DNA from: Rikenellaceae bacterium
GTDB lineage: Bacteria; Bacteroidota; Bacteroidia; Bacteroidales; Rikenellaceae
Reading direction: 5' to 3'
Assembly: GCA_015059805.1 (NCBI GenBank)
Contig: SUZO01000019.1
Span: 1-50,843, forward strand
Length of the DNA stretch: 50,843 nt
The notes under the pieces were generated by a model. That model worked only from the letters and a program-made list of their open reading frames with translations. It did no database searches and had not been told where the DNA came from. The position numbers and the translations under genes were made by a program. How positions within the stretch are numbered: position 1 is the first letter of the stretch; every line of letters begins with the position of its first letter. Shown piece after piece: positions 8,333 through 17,275 of this stretch.

Positions 8333-8654
8333 CGCCGTTGGCTGTTAGCCATTAGCAGGCTGACGCAGAACAGAGAATTTAATGAGGTTAGGGAAGTTAA
8401 AGAATTTAGTGACAGACTTCGTCTGTGTGTTTATTCGGATTTAGGTTGCTGCCGTAAGGCAGTGAAAGAGAAAATATCCACCAAAGGTCAAGCTCGCTTG
8501 AAACCGAAGGTGGATATTTTTTATTTCAATAACTCGCAGAGTTATTCTAAATCCGCATCAGCACGGAAGAAAAACGAAGTTTTTCCAAGAGCTTTTTGCA
8601 CGCCCTGCTTTTTCGCGAAAAAGCGGGCAGTTCTGCGTAGCTCAACTGCGTCAG
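8333..8654 (+). repeat. Structured intergenic repeat element A (four-way-junction type)
   Basis: A non-coding stretch between convergent genes, with a second copy at 36465-36810. Order: heptamer repeats (GTTAGCC type, 8341-8356); nonamer repeats GARGTTARR (8376-8412); hairpin CAGAC-TTC-GTCTG; closing stem P1 CGGATTTAG (8436-8444) with CTAAATCCG (8547-8555); arms P2 CTGCC-GTAA-GGCAG (8449-8462), P3 AAAATATCCACC (8471-8482) with GGTGGATATTTT (8509-8520) containing an inner TCAAG-CTCG-CTTGA, and P4 AATAACTC-GCA-GAGTTATT (8528-8546). Downstream are P5 GAAAAAC-GAA-GTTTTTC (8569-8585) and P6 GCCC(T)GCTTTTT with AAAAAGCGGGC (8602-8628). P4 abuts P1 directly, as in copy B. Arm sequences differ completely from B but pairing is kept. 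P3 with its T tract could double as a terminator. Confidence 0.85.
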
Positions 8655-10058
8655 CTACTTGTGCTTGCCTCGTTTTGGCAGGGTAGATATATCCTCTGCG
8701 TGGTCTACGCCGCCGCCGAGGGCGTGGTAGAGGTTTATTACGCCCTGAATCTCCTCAAAGCTATCGGCTATTTGAGAGAGCTGTGCTGAGAGGAGTTTCT
8801 GTTGAGCTGTGAGCACCTCAAGATATGTAGACTCGGAGTGGCTCATAAGCTGTCGGGTGCTATTTACGGCGCTCTCAAGGGCTGCAATCTGGTGTTTGCG
8901 TATATCCTTCTTATTTTGAGCGGTTTGGCACTTTGCGAGGGCATCATTCACCTCGTTACCTGCAGTGAGCAGTGTGTGGCGGAAGGAAATAAGAGTTTGT
9001 TCCTGCTTTGCCTTAGCAATCTTGAGGTTTGCGCGTTTAGCGCCAGCGTTAAAGATGTCTGTGGCGAGGCGTGCGGTGAAGGTTACGAGCCAGCTACCTG
9101 GGGATGTTATCGCCTTACCCAACTGGTCTTGCCAGCCGAGGCTACCACCAAGGGTTAGGGATGGGATAAATGCCCCTTCGGCAATATTTGTGGCGTAAAA
9201 TGCCTGCTGAAGGGCACGCTCAGCAGAGCGAATGTCTGGTCTGCGACTAAGTAGTTGAGCGGGAATGCCTACACTAAGGGTGGTGCTGAATTTCTGGTCG
9301 TGGATTGTTCCGCGCTCAAATGTCTGCGGTGTAGTACCGAGGAGCAGGGCAAGGGCGTTCTCAACCTGCAGGATGTCATACTGAAGGTCGTAGAGCGAAG
9401 CGTCTATCTCCCAGCTATTTGCCTCAGTTTGAGATACTGATGCCTCGTTGGTCATACCGGCAAGTTTCATAGCCTTCATAATGCGGACATTCTCCTTCCA
9501 TGAGGCTGCTGTGGTGCGCGAAATGGCGAGCTGCGCATCAAGCATCAGCAGGGTGTAGTAGGTGTTGGCTATAGATGATATGAGGGCGGTCTGCACGCTC
9601 TGACGATAGAGATGGCTCTGCTCGTAGGCAGCCTGTGCGCTACGCTTGCCGTTCAGCGTGCGACCAGTGATGTCTGCCTCCCAACTTGCGCTTACGGGAA
9701 GGGTGTAGTTGCGTGTTGAAGAGCTGTTAAATGGCGCACTTAGCGAGTAGGATGGATTGAAGGCTACAGATGGGTAGAAGGATAGCCTTGCTGTGCGAAG
9801 TGCTGCAGTAGCTTCAACGACGCGCTGCGCTGCAATCTGCATGTCGGGGTTAGAGGTAAGTCCCTGCTCAATAAGCCTCTGCAGGTGCGGGTCGGTGAAA
9901 AACTCACGCCAACTGATGTCGGCAATGGTCACTGTGTCCTTTGTCTGAACAGTCCCGAAGAGGTTGTCTACAGCAACCTCTGGGCGTGAGTATTTTTGGT
10001 AGACTGTACAACTTGTAGCTACAAGTACGACCAAAAGTGTATATAGTACCTTTTTCAT
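8655..10058 (-). CDS. RND efflux outer-membrane lipoprotein (OprM/NodT family)
   Basis: A 467-aa TolC-like channel. Signal peptide with lipobox VATSC (Cys17), then TVYQKYSRPEV. Family landmarks: LIEQGLTSNPDMQIAAQRVVEA, LSYSL-type barrel strands, SRRPDIRSAERALQQAFYATN and SESTYLEVLTAQQKLLSAQ, the last being the helical hairpin of the periplasmic tunnel. It would export drugs or other small molecules through the outer membrane as part of the pump encoded upstream in the same operon (13193-10065 permease, 14323-13202 adaptor). The gap to the permease is only 6 nt. Substrate unknown. Confidence 0.94.
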   Translation of the reverse strand: MKKVLYTLLVVLVATSCTVYQKYSRPEVAVDNLFGTVQTKDTVTIADISWREFFTDPHLQRLIEQGLTSNPDMQIAAQRVVEATAALRTARLSFYPSVAFNPSYSLSAPFNSSSTRNYTLPVSASWEADITGRTLNGKRSAQAAYEQSHLYRQSVQTALISSIANTYYTLLMLDAQLAISRTTAASWKENVRIMKAMKLAGMTNEASVSQTEANSWEIDASLYDLQYDILQVENALALLLGTTPQTFERGTIHDQKFSTTLSVGIPAQLLSRRPDIRSAERALQQAFYATNIAEGAFIPSLTLGGSLGWQDQLGKAITSPGSWLVTFTARLATDIFNAGAKRANLKIAKAKQEQTLISFRHTLLTAGNEVNDALAKCQTAQNKKDIRKHQIAALESAVNSTRQLMSHSESTYLEVLTAQQKLLSAQLSQIADSFEEIQGVINLYHALGGGVDHAEDISTLPKRGKHK

Positions 10059-10064
10059 TGCTAT

Positions 10065-13000
10065 TTACTCTACTTTTTTAGGTTTAACGACCTTCTCCTG
10101 TATTGTCTGGAAGATGATAAACAGTGTAGGCACGAGGAATATAAGAGCTAATGTTCCGATAACCATACCACCCACAACGCCAGCGCCGAGGGTGTTGTTT
10201 CCGTTAGCACCTACGCCAGTGGAGAACATGAGTGGAATCATACCGAACACCATGGTAAGCACAGTCATCATAATTGGGCGGAAACGCTCCTTACTTGCCT
10301 CGTATGCAGCCTCAAAAATAGTCAGCCCCTGACGACGACGCTCGCAAGCGTACTCGGTAATAAGGATGGCGGTCTTTGAGAGCAATCCGATAAGCATAAT
10401 AAGACCTGTCTGCAGGTAGATGTTGTTCTCAAGACCCATCATATTTGCAAAGGCGAAGCTACCAAATAGTCCGATAGGCACTGTGAGAATTACCGCAAAC
10501 GGAATGAAGAAACTCTCATACAATGCACATAGAATCAGGTAGATAAGGGCGATACAGATGATAAAGATTATCGCTGTATTATTACCACTTGCAGCCTCCT
10601 CGCGGGCAATACCTCCGAAGTCAAATCCGTAACCCACTGGAAGCACCTGCTCAGCAACCTCATTGACTGCACGAATGGCATCACCCGATGAGTAACCATC
10701 GGCAGCACGACCATTGATAGAGATTGATGGGAACATGTTGAAGCGAGAGAGGTTCTCTGGAGCGTAAATCTTCTTCAGAGTCACAAACTGGCTGATAGGA
10801 GCCATCTCACCACCAATGCGGATGAAGATGTTGTTGAGGGTCTGCAAATCTACACGATAGCGAGGGTCTGCCTGCACCTGCACCTGATAGAGCTTTGTAA
10901 ATCGGTTAAATCGTGTTGAAAGGCGACCTCCATAGTAGCCATTCAGAATCTCAAGCACCTCCTTTGGAGATGTACCAGCACGCTTACACTTAATAGCATC
11001 AACATCTATCTGATACTGAGGAAAACGAGGGTTGAACGATGTACGTGCAGAACCAATCTCTGGGCGGTCGTTCAGCTCGGCAACAAACTGCGTTGTAATT
11101 TCGGCAAGGTCCTCAATACTGCCACCCTTACGGTCCTGAATATGCAGCTCAAAGCCGTTTGTAGCACCATAGCCTGGAATCATCGCTGGCGAGGTGGTAA
11201 ATAGTGTTGCATCATTGATATTTGTTGAGTACTCCTTTACTCGCTCCATAATATCAAAGACGCTGTGCTCCTTGCCTTTACGCTCGTCCCAGTGCTTGAG
11301 TCTGAGGGTAAAGTTTCCGTATGAAGTACCCGCGCCTGTGGTCATACCGAAGCCCGCCATGTTAAGATATGCATGGCACTCGTCAATCTGACTAACAACG
11401 TCGCGGTCAATGCGGTCCATAACCTCCTTAGTATGGGCAAGAGAGCTTCCTGGAGGGGTCGAAACGTCAATACGTACTGTACCAATATCCTCACGAGGAA
11501 TAAGACCAGTCTTGGTGTTGTTCATTGAGTAGAGCAGAAGTCCGATACCTGCAACAACGATAATGCATGTTACCACTCTATGGCGTAAGAAGAAGCTCAC
11601 GCCACCCATATACTTATTTGTCACCGCATTAAAGCCACTCTCTACGGCAGTAGATAGTCTTGCGCCGAAGCTGCGCTTTACGGTGTTCCCATTCTCATCC
11701 TTTGGTTTGAGGAACATTGCGCAGAGGGCAGGGCTGAGCGTGAGGGCGTTGATAGCTGAGATACCCACCGCAACCGCCATAGTAAGACCAAACTGAGTGT
11801 AGAAGATTCCCGAAGTACCACCCATGAGTGACACTGGGATAAATACCGCCATAAATACCAACGTTGAGGTGATAAGTGCGGTAGTTACATTGTGCATAGC
11901 ATCTACAGCAGCCTTGTGAGGCGATTTATATCCCGCGTCAAACTTACTCTGCACAGCCTCCACAACGATAATAGCGTCATCCACAACCACACCGATAGAT
12001 AGCACAAGGGCGAAGAGTGTGAGCAGGTTGATGCTGAAGCCCAAGAAGTAGAGGAACATAAATGTACCCACGAGCGACACGATAGTTGCCACAAGCGGAA
12101 TAAGTGTTGAGCGTAGGTCGCGCAAGAATACAAATACAACCAAGATTACCAGCACTATAGCCTCCAAAAGTGTGCGAAGCACGTTGTTGATAGAGGCGTA
12201 GAGGAAGTCGTTAGAGCTTGAGAGGACAACCATCTCAAGGTCCTTAGGGAAGTCCTTGCGAGCCTTCTCCATGTAGGCATCAATCTGGTTGATAACCTCC
12301 GTAGCATTTGAGCCAGGGGTCTGGTAGACGCTAAATGATGTACCTGGAGCGCCGTTTACCTCGCCAATGTAGAGGTAAGACTGTGTACCAAGCTCAATCT
12401 CGGCAACATCCTTCAGACGAAGCACCTCACCATTTGGCAGCGCGCGGATAACGATATTCTCAAACTGCTCTGGAGTCTCAAGGCGACCCTTGTAGCGCAT
12501 AGCGTACTGGAAGGTCTGGTTGGAGTTCTCACCTAAAGCTCCCGTAGCAGCCTCGATGTTCTGCTCGGCAAGAGCTGCAGAGATGTCGGCAGGGATAAGC
12601 TTGTACTGAGCCATAACGTCTGGCTTGAGCCATACACGCATACTGTAGTCAGCACCACGAACATCTACATCACCCACGCCAGGAATACGAGAGATTGCCG
12701 GCACAAGGTTAATCTTGATGTAGTTGGCAATAAATGTACGGTCGTAGGTGCCATTTGGGCTATAGACAGCTATCTGCTCAAGGATATTTGTCTGTCGCTT
12801 GCGCACTGTAACACCCACATCCGTAACCTCACTTGGGAGCTGACGGGTAGCGCGTGAAACGCAGTTCTGAACGTTCACAGCAGCCATATCTGGATTTGTA
12901 CCCTGCTTGAAGTATACGGCGATGCTTGCGCTACCGTTATTTGTTGCGCTGGAGGTCATGTAGGTCATGTTCTCCACGCCGTTTATCGCCTCCTCAAGAG

Positions 13001-13193
13001 GAACAACAACAGCCTTCTGAACAGTCTCAGCACTTGCACCAGTATAGTTTGCCTGCACGCGAATGGTTGGCGGAGCGATGTTCGGGTATCGCTCAATAGG
13101 CAACATCGCAAGTCCAATAATACCACCAAGAACGATAACTATAGAGATTACCGATGATAGTACAGGTCGGTCAATAAATGTTTTGATATTCAT
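10065..13193 (-). CDS. RND multidrug efflux permease (AcrB/MexB, HAE1 family)
   Basis: A 1042-aa inner-membrane pump with the standard 12-helix layout and two large periplasmic loops. It begins MNIKTFIDRPVLSSVISIVI, as in HAE1 members. Visible signatures: VDDAIIVVEAVQ in helix 4 (the paired Asp residues of the proton relay), FIPVSLMGGTSGIFYTQFGLTMA, LSPALCAMFLKP, and the second-half counterpart LYESFFIPFAVILTVPIG with GLLSKTAILITEYA. It exchanges protons for drugs, bile acids or lipids. It lies between the adaptor (8 nt upstream) and outer-membrane channel genes. Length matches the family. Confidence 0.97.
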   Translation of the reverse strand: MNIKTFIDRPVLSSVISIVIVLGGIIGLAMLPIERYPNIAPPTIRVQANYTGASAETVQKAVVVPLEEAINGVENMTYMTSSATNNGSASIAVYFKQGTNPDMAAVNVQNCVSRATRQLPSEVTDVGVTVRKRQTNILEQIAVYSPNGTYDRTFIANYIKINLVPAISRIPGVGDVDVRGADYSMRVWLKPDVMAQYKLIPADISAALAEQNIEAATGALGENSNQTFQYAMRYKGRLETPEQFENIVIRALPNGEVLRLKDVAEIELGTQSYLYIGEVNGAPGTSFSVYQTPGSNATEVINQIDAYMEKARKDFPKDLEMVVLSSSNDFLYASINNVLRTLLEAIVLVILVVFVFLRDLRSTLIPLVATIVSLVGTFMFLYFLGFSINLLTLFALVLSIGVVVDDAIIVVEAVQSKFDAGYKSPHKAAVDAMHNVTTALITSTLVFMAVFIPVSLMGGTSGIFYTQFGLTMAVAVGISAINALTLSPALCAMFLKPKDENGNTVKRSFGARLSTAVESGFNAVTNKYMGGVSFFLRHRVVTCIIVVAGIGLLLYSMNNTKTGLIPREDIGTVRIDVSTPPGSSLAHTKEVMDRIDRDVVSQIDECHAYLNMAGFGMTTGAGTSYGNFTLRLKHWDERKGKEHSVFDIMERVKEYSTNINDATLFTTSPAMIPGYGATNGFELHIQDRKGGSIEDLAEITTQFVAELNDRPEIGSARTSFNPRFPQYQIDVDAIKCKRAGTSPKEVLEILNGYYGGRLSTRFNRFTKLYQVQVQADPRYRVDLQTLNNIFIRIGGEMAPISQFVTLKKIYAPENLSRFNMFPSISINGRAADGYSSGDAIRAVNEVAEQVLPVGYGFDFGGIAREEAASGNNTAIIFIICIALIYLILCALYESFFIPFAVILTVPIGLFGSFAFANMMGLENNIYLQTGLIMLIGLLSKTAILITEYACERRRQGLTIFEAAYEASKERFRPIMMTVLTMVFGMIPLMFSTGVGANGNNTLGAGVVGGMVIGTLALIFLVPTLFIIFQTIQEKVVKPKKVE

Positions 13194-13201
13194 ACAGTAG
13201 C

Positions 13202-14323
13202 CTATTTCTCGTTTTCAACAACCCTCTTAATTTTTACGTTGTCGCCCTCGCGCAGCAGACCTACGCCCTCTACGACAATCGTATCGCCAGCGATAAGTCC
13301 GCTCTCAACAACATACTCACGACCGTTGCTGATGTTAAATACACCGATAATCTTACTTACAGCCTTGCCACTCTTGAGGGTGTAGACATAGATCTTGTCC
13401 TGAATCTCGTAAGTTGCCGACTGCGGAATAACGATACAACCCTCAGCCTTGTGTGGCAGAATGATGTTTCCAGAGCCACCAGAGAGCAGCAGACGGCGAT
13501 AGTTCGGGAACTTAGCGCGTATAGTTACTGAGCCTGTAGTCGGGTCAATAATACCAGAGATAGCCTCAATGCGACCCTTCTCCTTGTAGATAGTACCATC
13601 GCTGAGCTGAAGCTCGATAGATGGCATTGCCTTGAGCGCAGCCTCAAGAGAGCCATGCTCACGGGTGAGCGAAAGAACCTGACTCTCGGTCATTGAGAAG
13701 TAGACATACATCTCGGAGTTGTCAGATACGGAGGTCATTGGTGTAGAGTCTGAAGGACTTACAAGAGTACCCACGCGGAATGGCAGTGTACCGATAACAC
13801 CATCTGCGGGCGACTTTACAAGGGTGTAGGAGAGGTTGTTGCGAGCATTTACCTCGTTAGCCTTTGCTTGTGCAAGGGTTGCACGCTGGCTGGCAAGCTG
13901 TGTGCGTGCCATGTTGAGGTCAAACTCGGAGATAATGTTCTGCTTGTAGAGCTGCTCCTTGCTGTTTGTTGTAAGCTCGGCAGCATCTACAGCCGCCTGT
14001 GCAACATCTACATTGGCAATGGCTGTCTGCAGAGCCGCCTGATATGGCACCTGGTCAATGGTAAATAGAGTCTGACCCTTGCTTACGATAGAGCCCTCCT
14101 TAACATGAATGTCGGTAATGTAACCCTGCACCTTTGGGCGGATGTCAATGTCCTGCTTACCGCGAATAGTTGCAGAGTAGGTAGATGTCAGCTTGCGCGA
14201 TGTAGGCTGCAGAATCATCACATTGTACTCGCGAGTACGCTTTGTACTCTTCTCCTCCTCGCAGCTAAATAGAGCCGCTACCGCTACAAGAAGAATGAAT
14301 AGGTTTGACAGATAGACTTTCAT
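13202..14323 (-). CDS. RND efflux periplasmic adaptor (AcrA/MexA family)
   Basis: A 373-aa lipoprotein adaptor: signal peptide with lipobox AALFSC (Cys21). Then the lipoyl half-motif DIRPKVQGYITDIHVKEGS, a helical hairpin (about 95-160) including LYKQNIISEFDLNMARTQLA, the second lipoyl half SPADGVIGTLPFRVGTLVSP, a beta-barrel (about 200-290) and a membrane-proximal domain. It bridges the permease and the TolC-like channel. It is the first gene of the three-gene pump operon and has a 17-bp palindrome 38 nt upstream of its start, suggesting repressor control. Confidence 0.95.
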   Translation of the reverse strand: MKVYLSNLFILLVAVAALFSCEEEKSTKRTREYNVMILQPTSRKLTSTYSATIRGKQDIDIRPKVQGYITDIHVKEGSIVSKGQTLFTIDQVPYQAALQTAIANVDVAQAAVDAAELTTNSKEQLYKQNIISEFDLNMARTQLASQRATLAQAKANEVNARNNLSYTLVKSPADGVIGTLPFRVGTLVSPSDSTPMTSVSDNSEMYVYFSMTESQVLSLTREHGSLEAALKAMPSIELQLSDGTIYKEKGRIEAISGIIDPTTGSVTIRAKFPNYRRLLLSGGSGNIILPHKAEGCIVIPQSATYEIQDKIYVYTLKSGKAVSKIIGVFNISNGREYVVESGLIAGDTIVVEGVGLLREGDNVKIKRVVENEK

Positions 14324-14361
14324 ATAGTTTTATGTTTTAGAATTATCTCACTGTGATTTTC

Positions 14362-14378
14362 TTTACACTACGTGTAAA
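14362..14378. promoter_or_regulatory. Palindromic operator candidate upstream of RND pump operon
   Basis: TTTACAC-TAC-GTGTAAA is a perfect 7-bp inverted repeat with a 3-bp spacer, 39 nt before the adaptor start. The minus strand has a TTTG at 14394-14397, so the palindrome would overlap the predicted -7 region. This geometry suits a TetR/MarR-type repressor of an efflux operon. No regulator gene is adjacent, so the factor must be encoded elsewhere. Confidence 0.55.
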
Positions 14379-14456
14379 ACCTCGCGAAAATAACAAAAAA
14401 TTACCAGATTTACTTATTTGCAGAGGGTGAATCGCCCAAAAAACGGGGTGAAAAGC

Positions 14457-14495
14457 CAAAAAAATAACCTCCCCGAACTCGGAGAGGTTATCTTT
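14457..14495 (-). terminator. Intrinsic terminator after the GLUG lipoprotein gene
   Basis: ATAACCTC (14464-14471) pairs with GAGGTTAT (14484-14491), with a further inner CCG/CGG pairing, and on the minus strand the stem is followed by a run of T residues. It lies 19 nt beyond the stop of the gene at 14510-16978 and separates it from the pump operon. Confidence 0.8.
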
Positions 14496-14509
14496 ATAGA
14501 GTGAAATGG

Positions 14510-16978
14510 TTAGTTTGCAGGCTTTGTAGACTCAACAGTGACATTAGTCACATCAATAGTCTTACCGTTCTTACTCTCTCCGAAGATTAGTGTAGAGAGA
14601 TTCTCGCTTGTAACAGTGTTCTCTGTGCCCGCAAGAACAACCTTACCGTAAGCCTTGCAGCCAGTCATTGTAATATTTGCCTCAGCAATGTATCCGAAGA
14701 AGATACCGCCATTGTCTGCCTTTGGAGTTGTTACGGTACAATCTACGCTACAATTAGTGTATACCTTGTCACGCGCATTGGTTGTGAAACCTGCCATACC
14801 GCCAGCATCACCACTGCCACCATTTACCATTGATACATTTCCGTAGTTGTGGCAATTATCTGTATCCCAGTGCATTGAGCCGCCAATACCACCTACAAAT
14901 ACCTGCGCTGAGCAATCTTTATTGGTCTGCTTGACTTCTCCATAATTGGTACAGTCTTTAAGCTCTCCCGTCATACCAGTAATACCACCCACGCGTGTTG
15001 TTCCAGTACCAGTATAATCAATTGTTCCTCTATTAGTACAACCAGTAATTTTATTAGGTGTAGAGTTCTCTTCTGAACCATAACCAACAATACCACCAAG
15101 AGAACTCCAACTGACACTGTAGTTAGTGTTTGATGAAATGATTGCATCTGCCAAGTTATGACAGTTGCTTATAGTACCAGAAGCAAGGCTACCTACAATA
15201 CCACCTACGCGACAAGCGTTAGTGCTATTAAGAGTTGTAAGACTGATTTTTCCACTGTTAGATGAGTTGTTAGCACCCTTTGAATAGCCATGAATACCAC
15301 CAACTTGACAGTAACCAACACCATTTGCATTGATAATAACATTACCAGTGTTAGAGTGACCTCCGTTAGCAGCGCCAGACTGACCGATAACACCACCAAT
15401 CTGCAGATTTCCCTTAGCATTTGTTGTGATAGTAATGTTACCATTATTAGTACAATTCAGAAGTGCACAATTTGCAAAATGACGAGGTGTAACGCCGCCA
15501 ATTTGAATAGCCTTACCTGCTGGTGGAGGTGTTACTCCCTCTGCCTCTGAATAGTTTATATCACCGTTGTTTGTGCAATTCTGAATATCATAGACAATAT
15601 TATCATTATTGCCATTAAAGGCGCTAAAGCGAACACCATTACCTGAACTAAAGATGTAATTAGCGGTAGCATTGTTTACGCAATTCTTAACTTTACCTTG
15701 TATCTCAAAACTTAGTACGCCCGCATAGTTATAACCTGTAGTATCTCCAATCTTAAATGTAAAATTACAGTCTGCATTAGTTCCCGCTGTACGACCAATC
15801 TTTAGATTCTGAATAGTCCAGTTCTCTTCAATGATGTAGAAAATGGCACCCCATTTGTTATTAACAATAGTGGCAGAGTAGTCGCAAATAGCGAAGTTGT
15901 GACCATCCCATACCTTCAAATCGTCGTTGTTGTAGTCGGAGTAGTCGCTACGGAAGAAGATGAGGTTATAGTATTTTTTAATATCTGAGCGGTCAAAATC
16001 CTTGAGGCTTACATCAGCGCGAAGGTTGAGGTGATTGTTGTTATCCAACCAGCAGTCCTTCTCAAGAGAACGGATGTAGCCAATAAATGCGTTGTCGTTA
16101 TAGATACCAACCTCTTTAGTACAATTCACAGCCAGTGGCTTCATCTTTGTCATCACGCCAGCTTTAATCTCCTTACCGTTCTTGTAAGCTGCTACGGTCT
16201 GCTGCTTGTTGTTGCTATCAATAACTGTAAGCTCAAAACCAGCCTCATAGTTACCTGCAGGGATTGCAAAGTCAAAGTTTGTTGGCTCGCTTGTAAGAGT
16301 TACACCCTCGCCGCAGTTGATTGTAGTTACTGGAGAGTCATAATATCCATCAGCAAGACCATTCTTGTTGTAGTCAATCATACTCACCTCCTCAGCGGTA
16401 ATTGTCTGGATGTGGAAACCAGAGATAGGCTTGTGGTTGAGGGTGCGGAGCATAACCTTTGTAACAGTTGCGTTACCAGTGAGCTGTACACGCATGTAGC
16501 CACACATGTGCTCAAGGTGAAGTTCAGAGCTACCAGCCTTCATAAAGCCCATAAGCACGGGCTGATTCTGTGCCAGTTTCTCAGGATTGTACTCTACCTC
16601 AGAGTCAAGATAGAAGTGCTTTGTTGTGCTGCAAATATCCGCAGGGTAGATAACCTGCAAATCTTCTTCTGCCAAAGATGCTGGAATTTGGAACTCTGCT
16701 GTTGTGCCACCAGCCTGCTCAGCTGTAAGACCTGCTGAGTCAGTTGCTCCATTAAGGCTCAACTTATCCCCCTCGCTCCAGTAGAGAGGCATATAGCTGT
16801 CGTTCTCGTCGCCGAGGTGTACGCGGGTTGCGTTGTTGATACCTACGGTGATGGTTGTCATTGCGACCTGATTGTCGCCGTTGTTGCCACCGTTAAGAAT
16901 ATCCTCAGTGGCATCCTTTGTACATGATGTTGTGAGTAGGGCTACTGCCAAACTCAACGCGTAAAAAATCTTTTTCAT
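14510..16978 (-). CDS. Fimbrillin-like / GLUG-repeat surface lipoprotein
   Basis: An 822-aa lipoprotein (lipobox LLTTSC, Cys19). Residues about 40-290 look like a fimbrillin-type beta domain (TTITVGINNATRVHLGDEND, LYWSEGDKLSLNG, DFAIPAGNYEAGFELTVID). Residues about 380-800 consist of short repeats ending in G-G-[VI]-x-G followed by C-x-N-x-G, e.g. QIGGVIGQSG, CQVGGIHGYS, CRVGGIVGSL, RVGGITGMTG, FVGGIGGSMH. These are GLUG-type repeats and should form a right-handed beta-helix. Likely outer-membrane anchored and surface exposed, with an adhesive or matrix role (inference). A 46-aa ORF precedes it by 29 nt. Confidence 0.85.
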   Translation of the reverse strand: MKKIFYALSLAVALLTTSCTKDATEDILNGGNNGDNQVAMTTITVGINNATRVHLGDENDSYMPLYWSEGDKLSLNGATDSAGLTAEQAGGTTAEFQIPASLAEEDLQVIYPADICSTTKHFYLDSEVEYNPEKLAQNQPVLMGFMKAGSSELHLEHMCGYMRVQLTGNATVTKVMLRTLNHKPISGFHIQTITAEEVSMIDYNKNGLADGYYDSPVTTINCGEGVTLTSEPTNFDFAIPAGNYEAGFELTVIDSNNKQQTVAAYKNGKEIKAGVMTKMKPLAVNCTKEVGIYNDNAFIGYIRSLEKDCWLDNNNHLNLRADVSLKDFDRSDIKKYYNLIFFRSDYSDYNNDDLKVWDGHNFAICDYSATIVNNKWGAIFYIIEENWTIQNLKIGRTAGTNADCNFTFKIGDTTGYNYAGVLSFEIQGKVKNCVNNATANYIFSSGNGVRFSAFNGNNDNIVYDIQNCTNNGDINYSEAEGVTPPPAGKAIQIGGVTPRHFANCALLNCTNNGNITITTNAKGNLQIGGVIGQSGAANGGHSNTGNVIINANGVGYCQVGGIHGYSKGANNSSNSGKISLTTLNSTNACRVGGIVGSLASGTISNCHNLADAIISSNTNYSVSWSSLGGIVGYGSEENSTPNKITGCTNRGTIDYTGTGTTRVGGITGMTGELKDCTNYGEVKQTNKDCSAQVFVGGIGGSMHWDTDNCHNYGNVSMVNGGSGDAGGMAGFTTNARDKVYTNCSVDCTVTTPKADNGGIFFGYIAEANITMTGCKAYGKVVLAGTENTVTSENLSTLIFGESKNGKTIDVTNVTVESTKPAN

Positions 16979-17007
16979 TGCTCGTTGTTTTTTAGTTTGA
17001 CAATAAT

Positions 17008-17148
17008 TTACTCCCAGCCCTCGCCCTCTTCGGTCTCAAGACCTGGTAATGAAGCCTCAAAGCCACGCTCAACAGCGAGTGTGGTTACTTCAACTGTTGG
17101 GGCAAGGTAAAAAATCCCCCCCCCGAGAAAATTTGAATTTTTTTTCAT
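17008..17148 (-). CDS. 46-aa small protein upstream of the GLUG lipoprotein, with G9 tract
   Basis: Too short for routine ORF calling. From ATG 17146-17148 the minus strand encodes MKKNSNFLGGGIFYLAPTVE and continues VTTLAVERGFEASLPGLETE then EGEGWE and a TAA stop. The charged tail with VERGF-ASLPG-EEGEGWE resembles short proteins that I recall upstream of Bacteroidetes surface-lipoprotein genes; their function is not known to me. The three glycines are encoded by an uninterrupted run of nine G (nine C on the plus strand at 17116-17124), so slippage would shift the frame and remove the tail. It precedes the lipoprotein by 29 nt and is probably co-transcribed. Confidence 0.62.
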   Translation of the reverse strand: MKKNSNFLGGGIFYLAPTVEVTTLAVERGFEASLPGLETEEGEGWE

Positions 17149-17275
17149 TTTGATAGGTTTTTAGTATTGATTAGTAATATAACATTCCTATATTTATATA
17201 TAAGACACAAATGCCAATCTTTACCCCCAATGCACAAATAAAAAAATGGGGTAGGGTATGCAAATAGGCTCTATG

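Noticed and set aside
8333..8654. Retron or diversity-generating retroelement RNA
   Set aside because: No reverse transcriptase or template/variable repeat pair was found in the window; similarity is only in overall hairpin layout.
8462..8686. 74-aa ORF across element A
   Set aside because: Spans the P3 to P6 stems; the frame is broken in element B, so it is not a conserved protein.
16031..16738. 235-aa plus-strand ORF opposite the GLUG lipoprotein
   Set aside because: Antisense shadow of a real gene with Cys/Val-rich non-natural composition.
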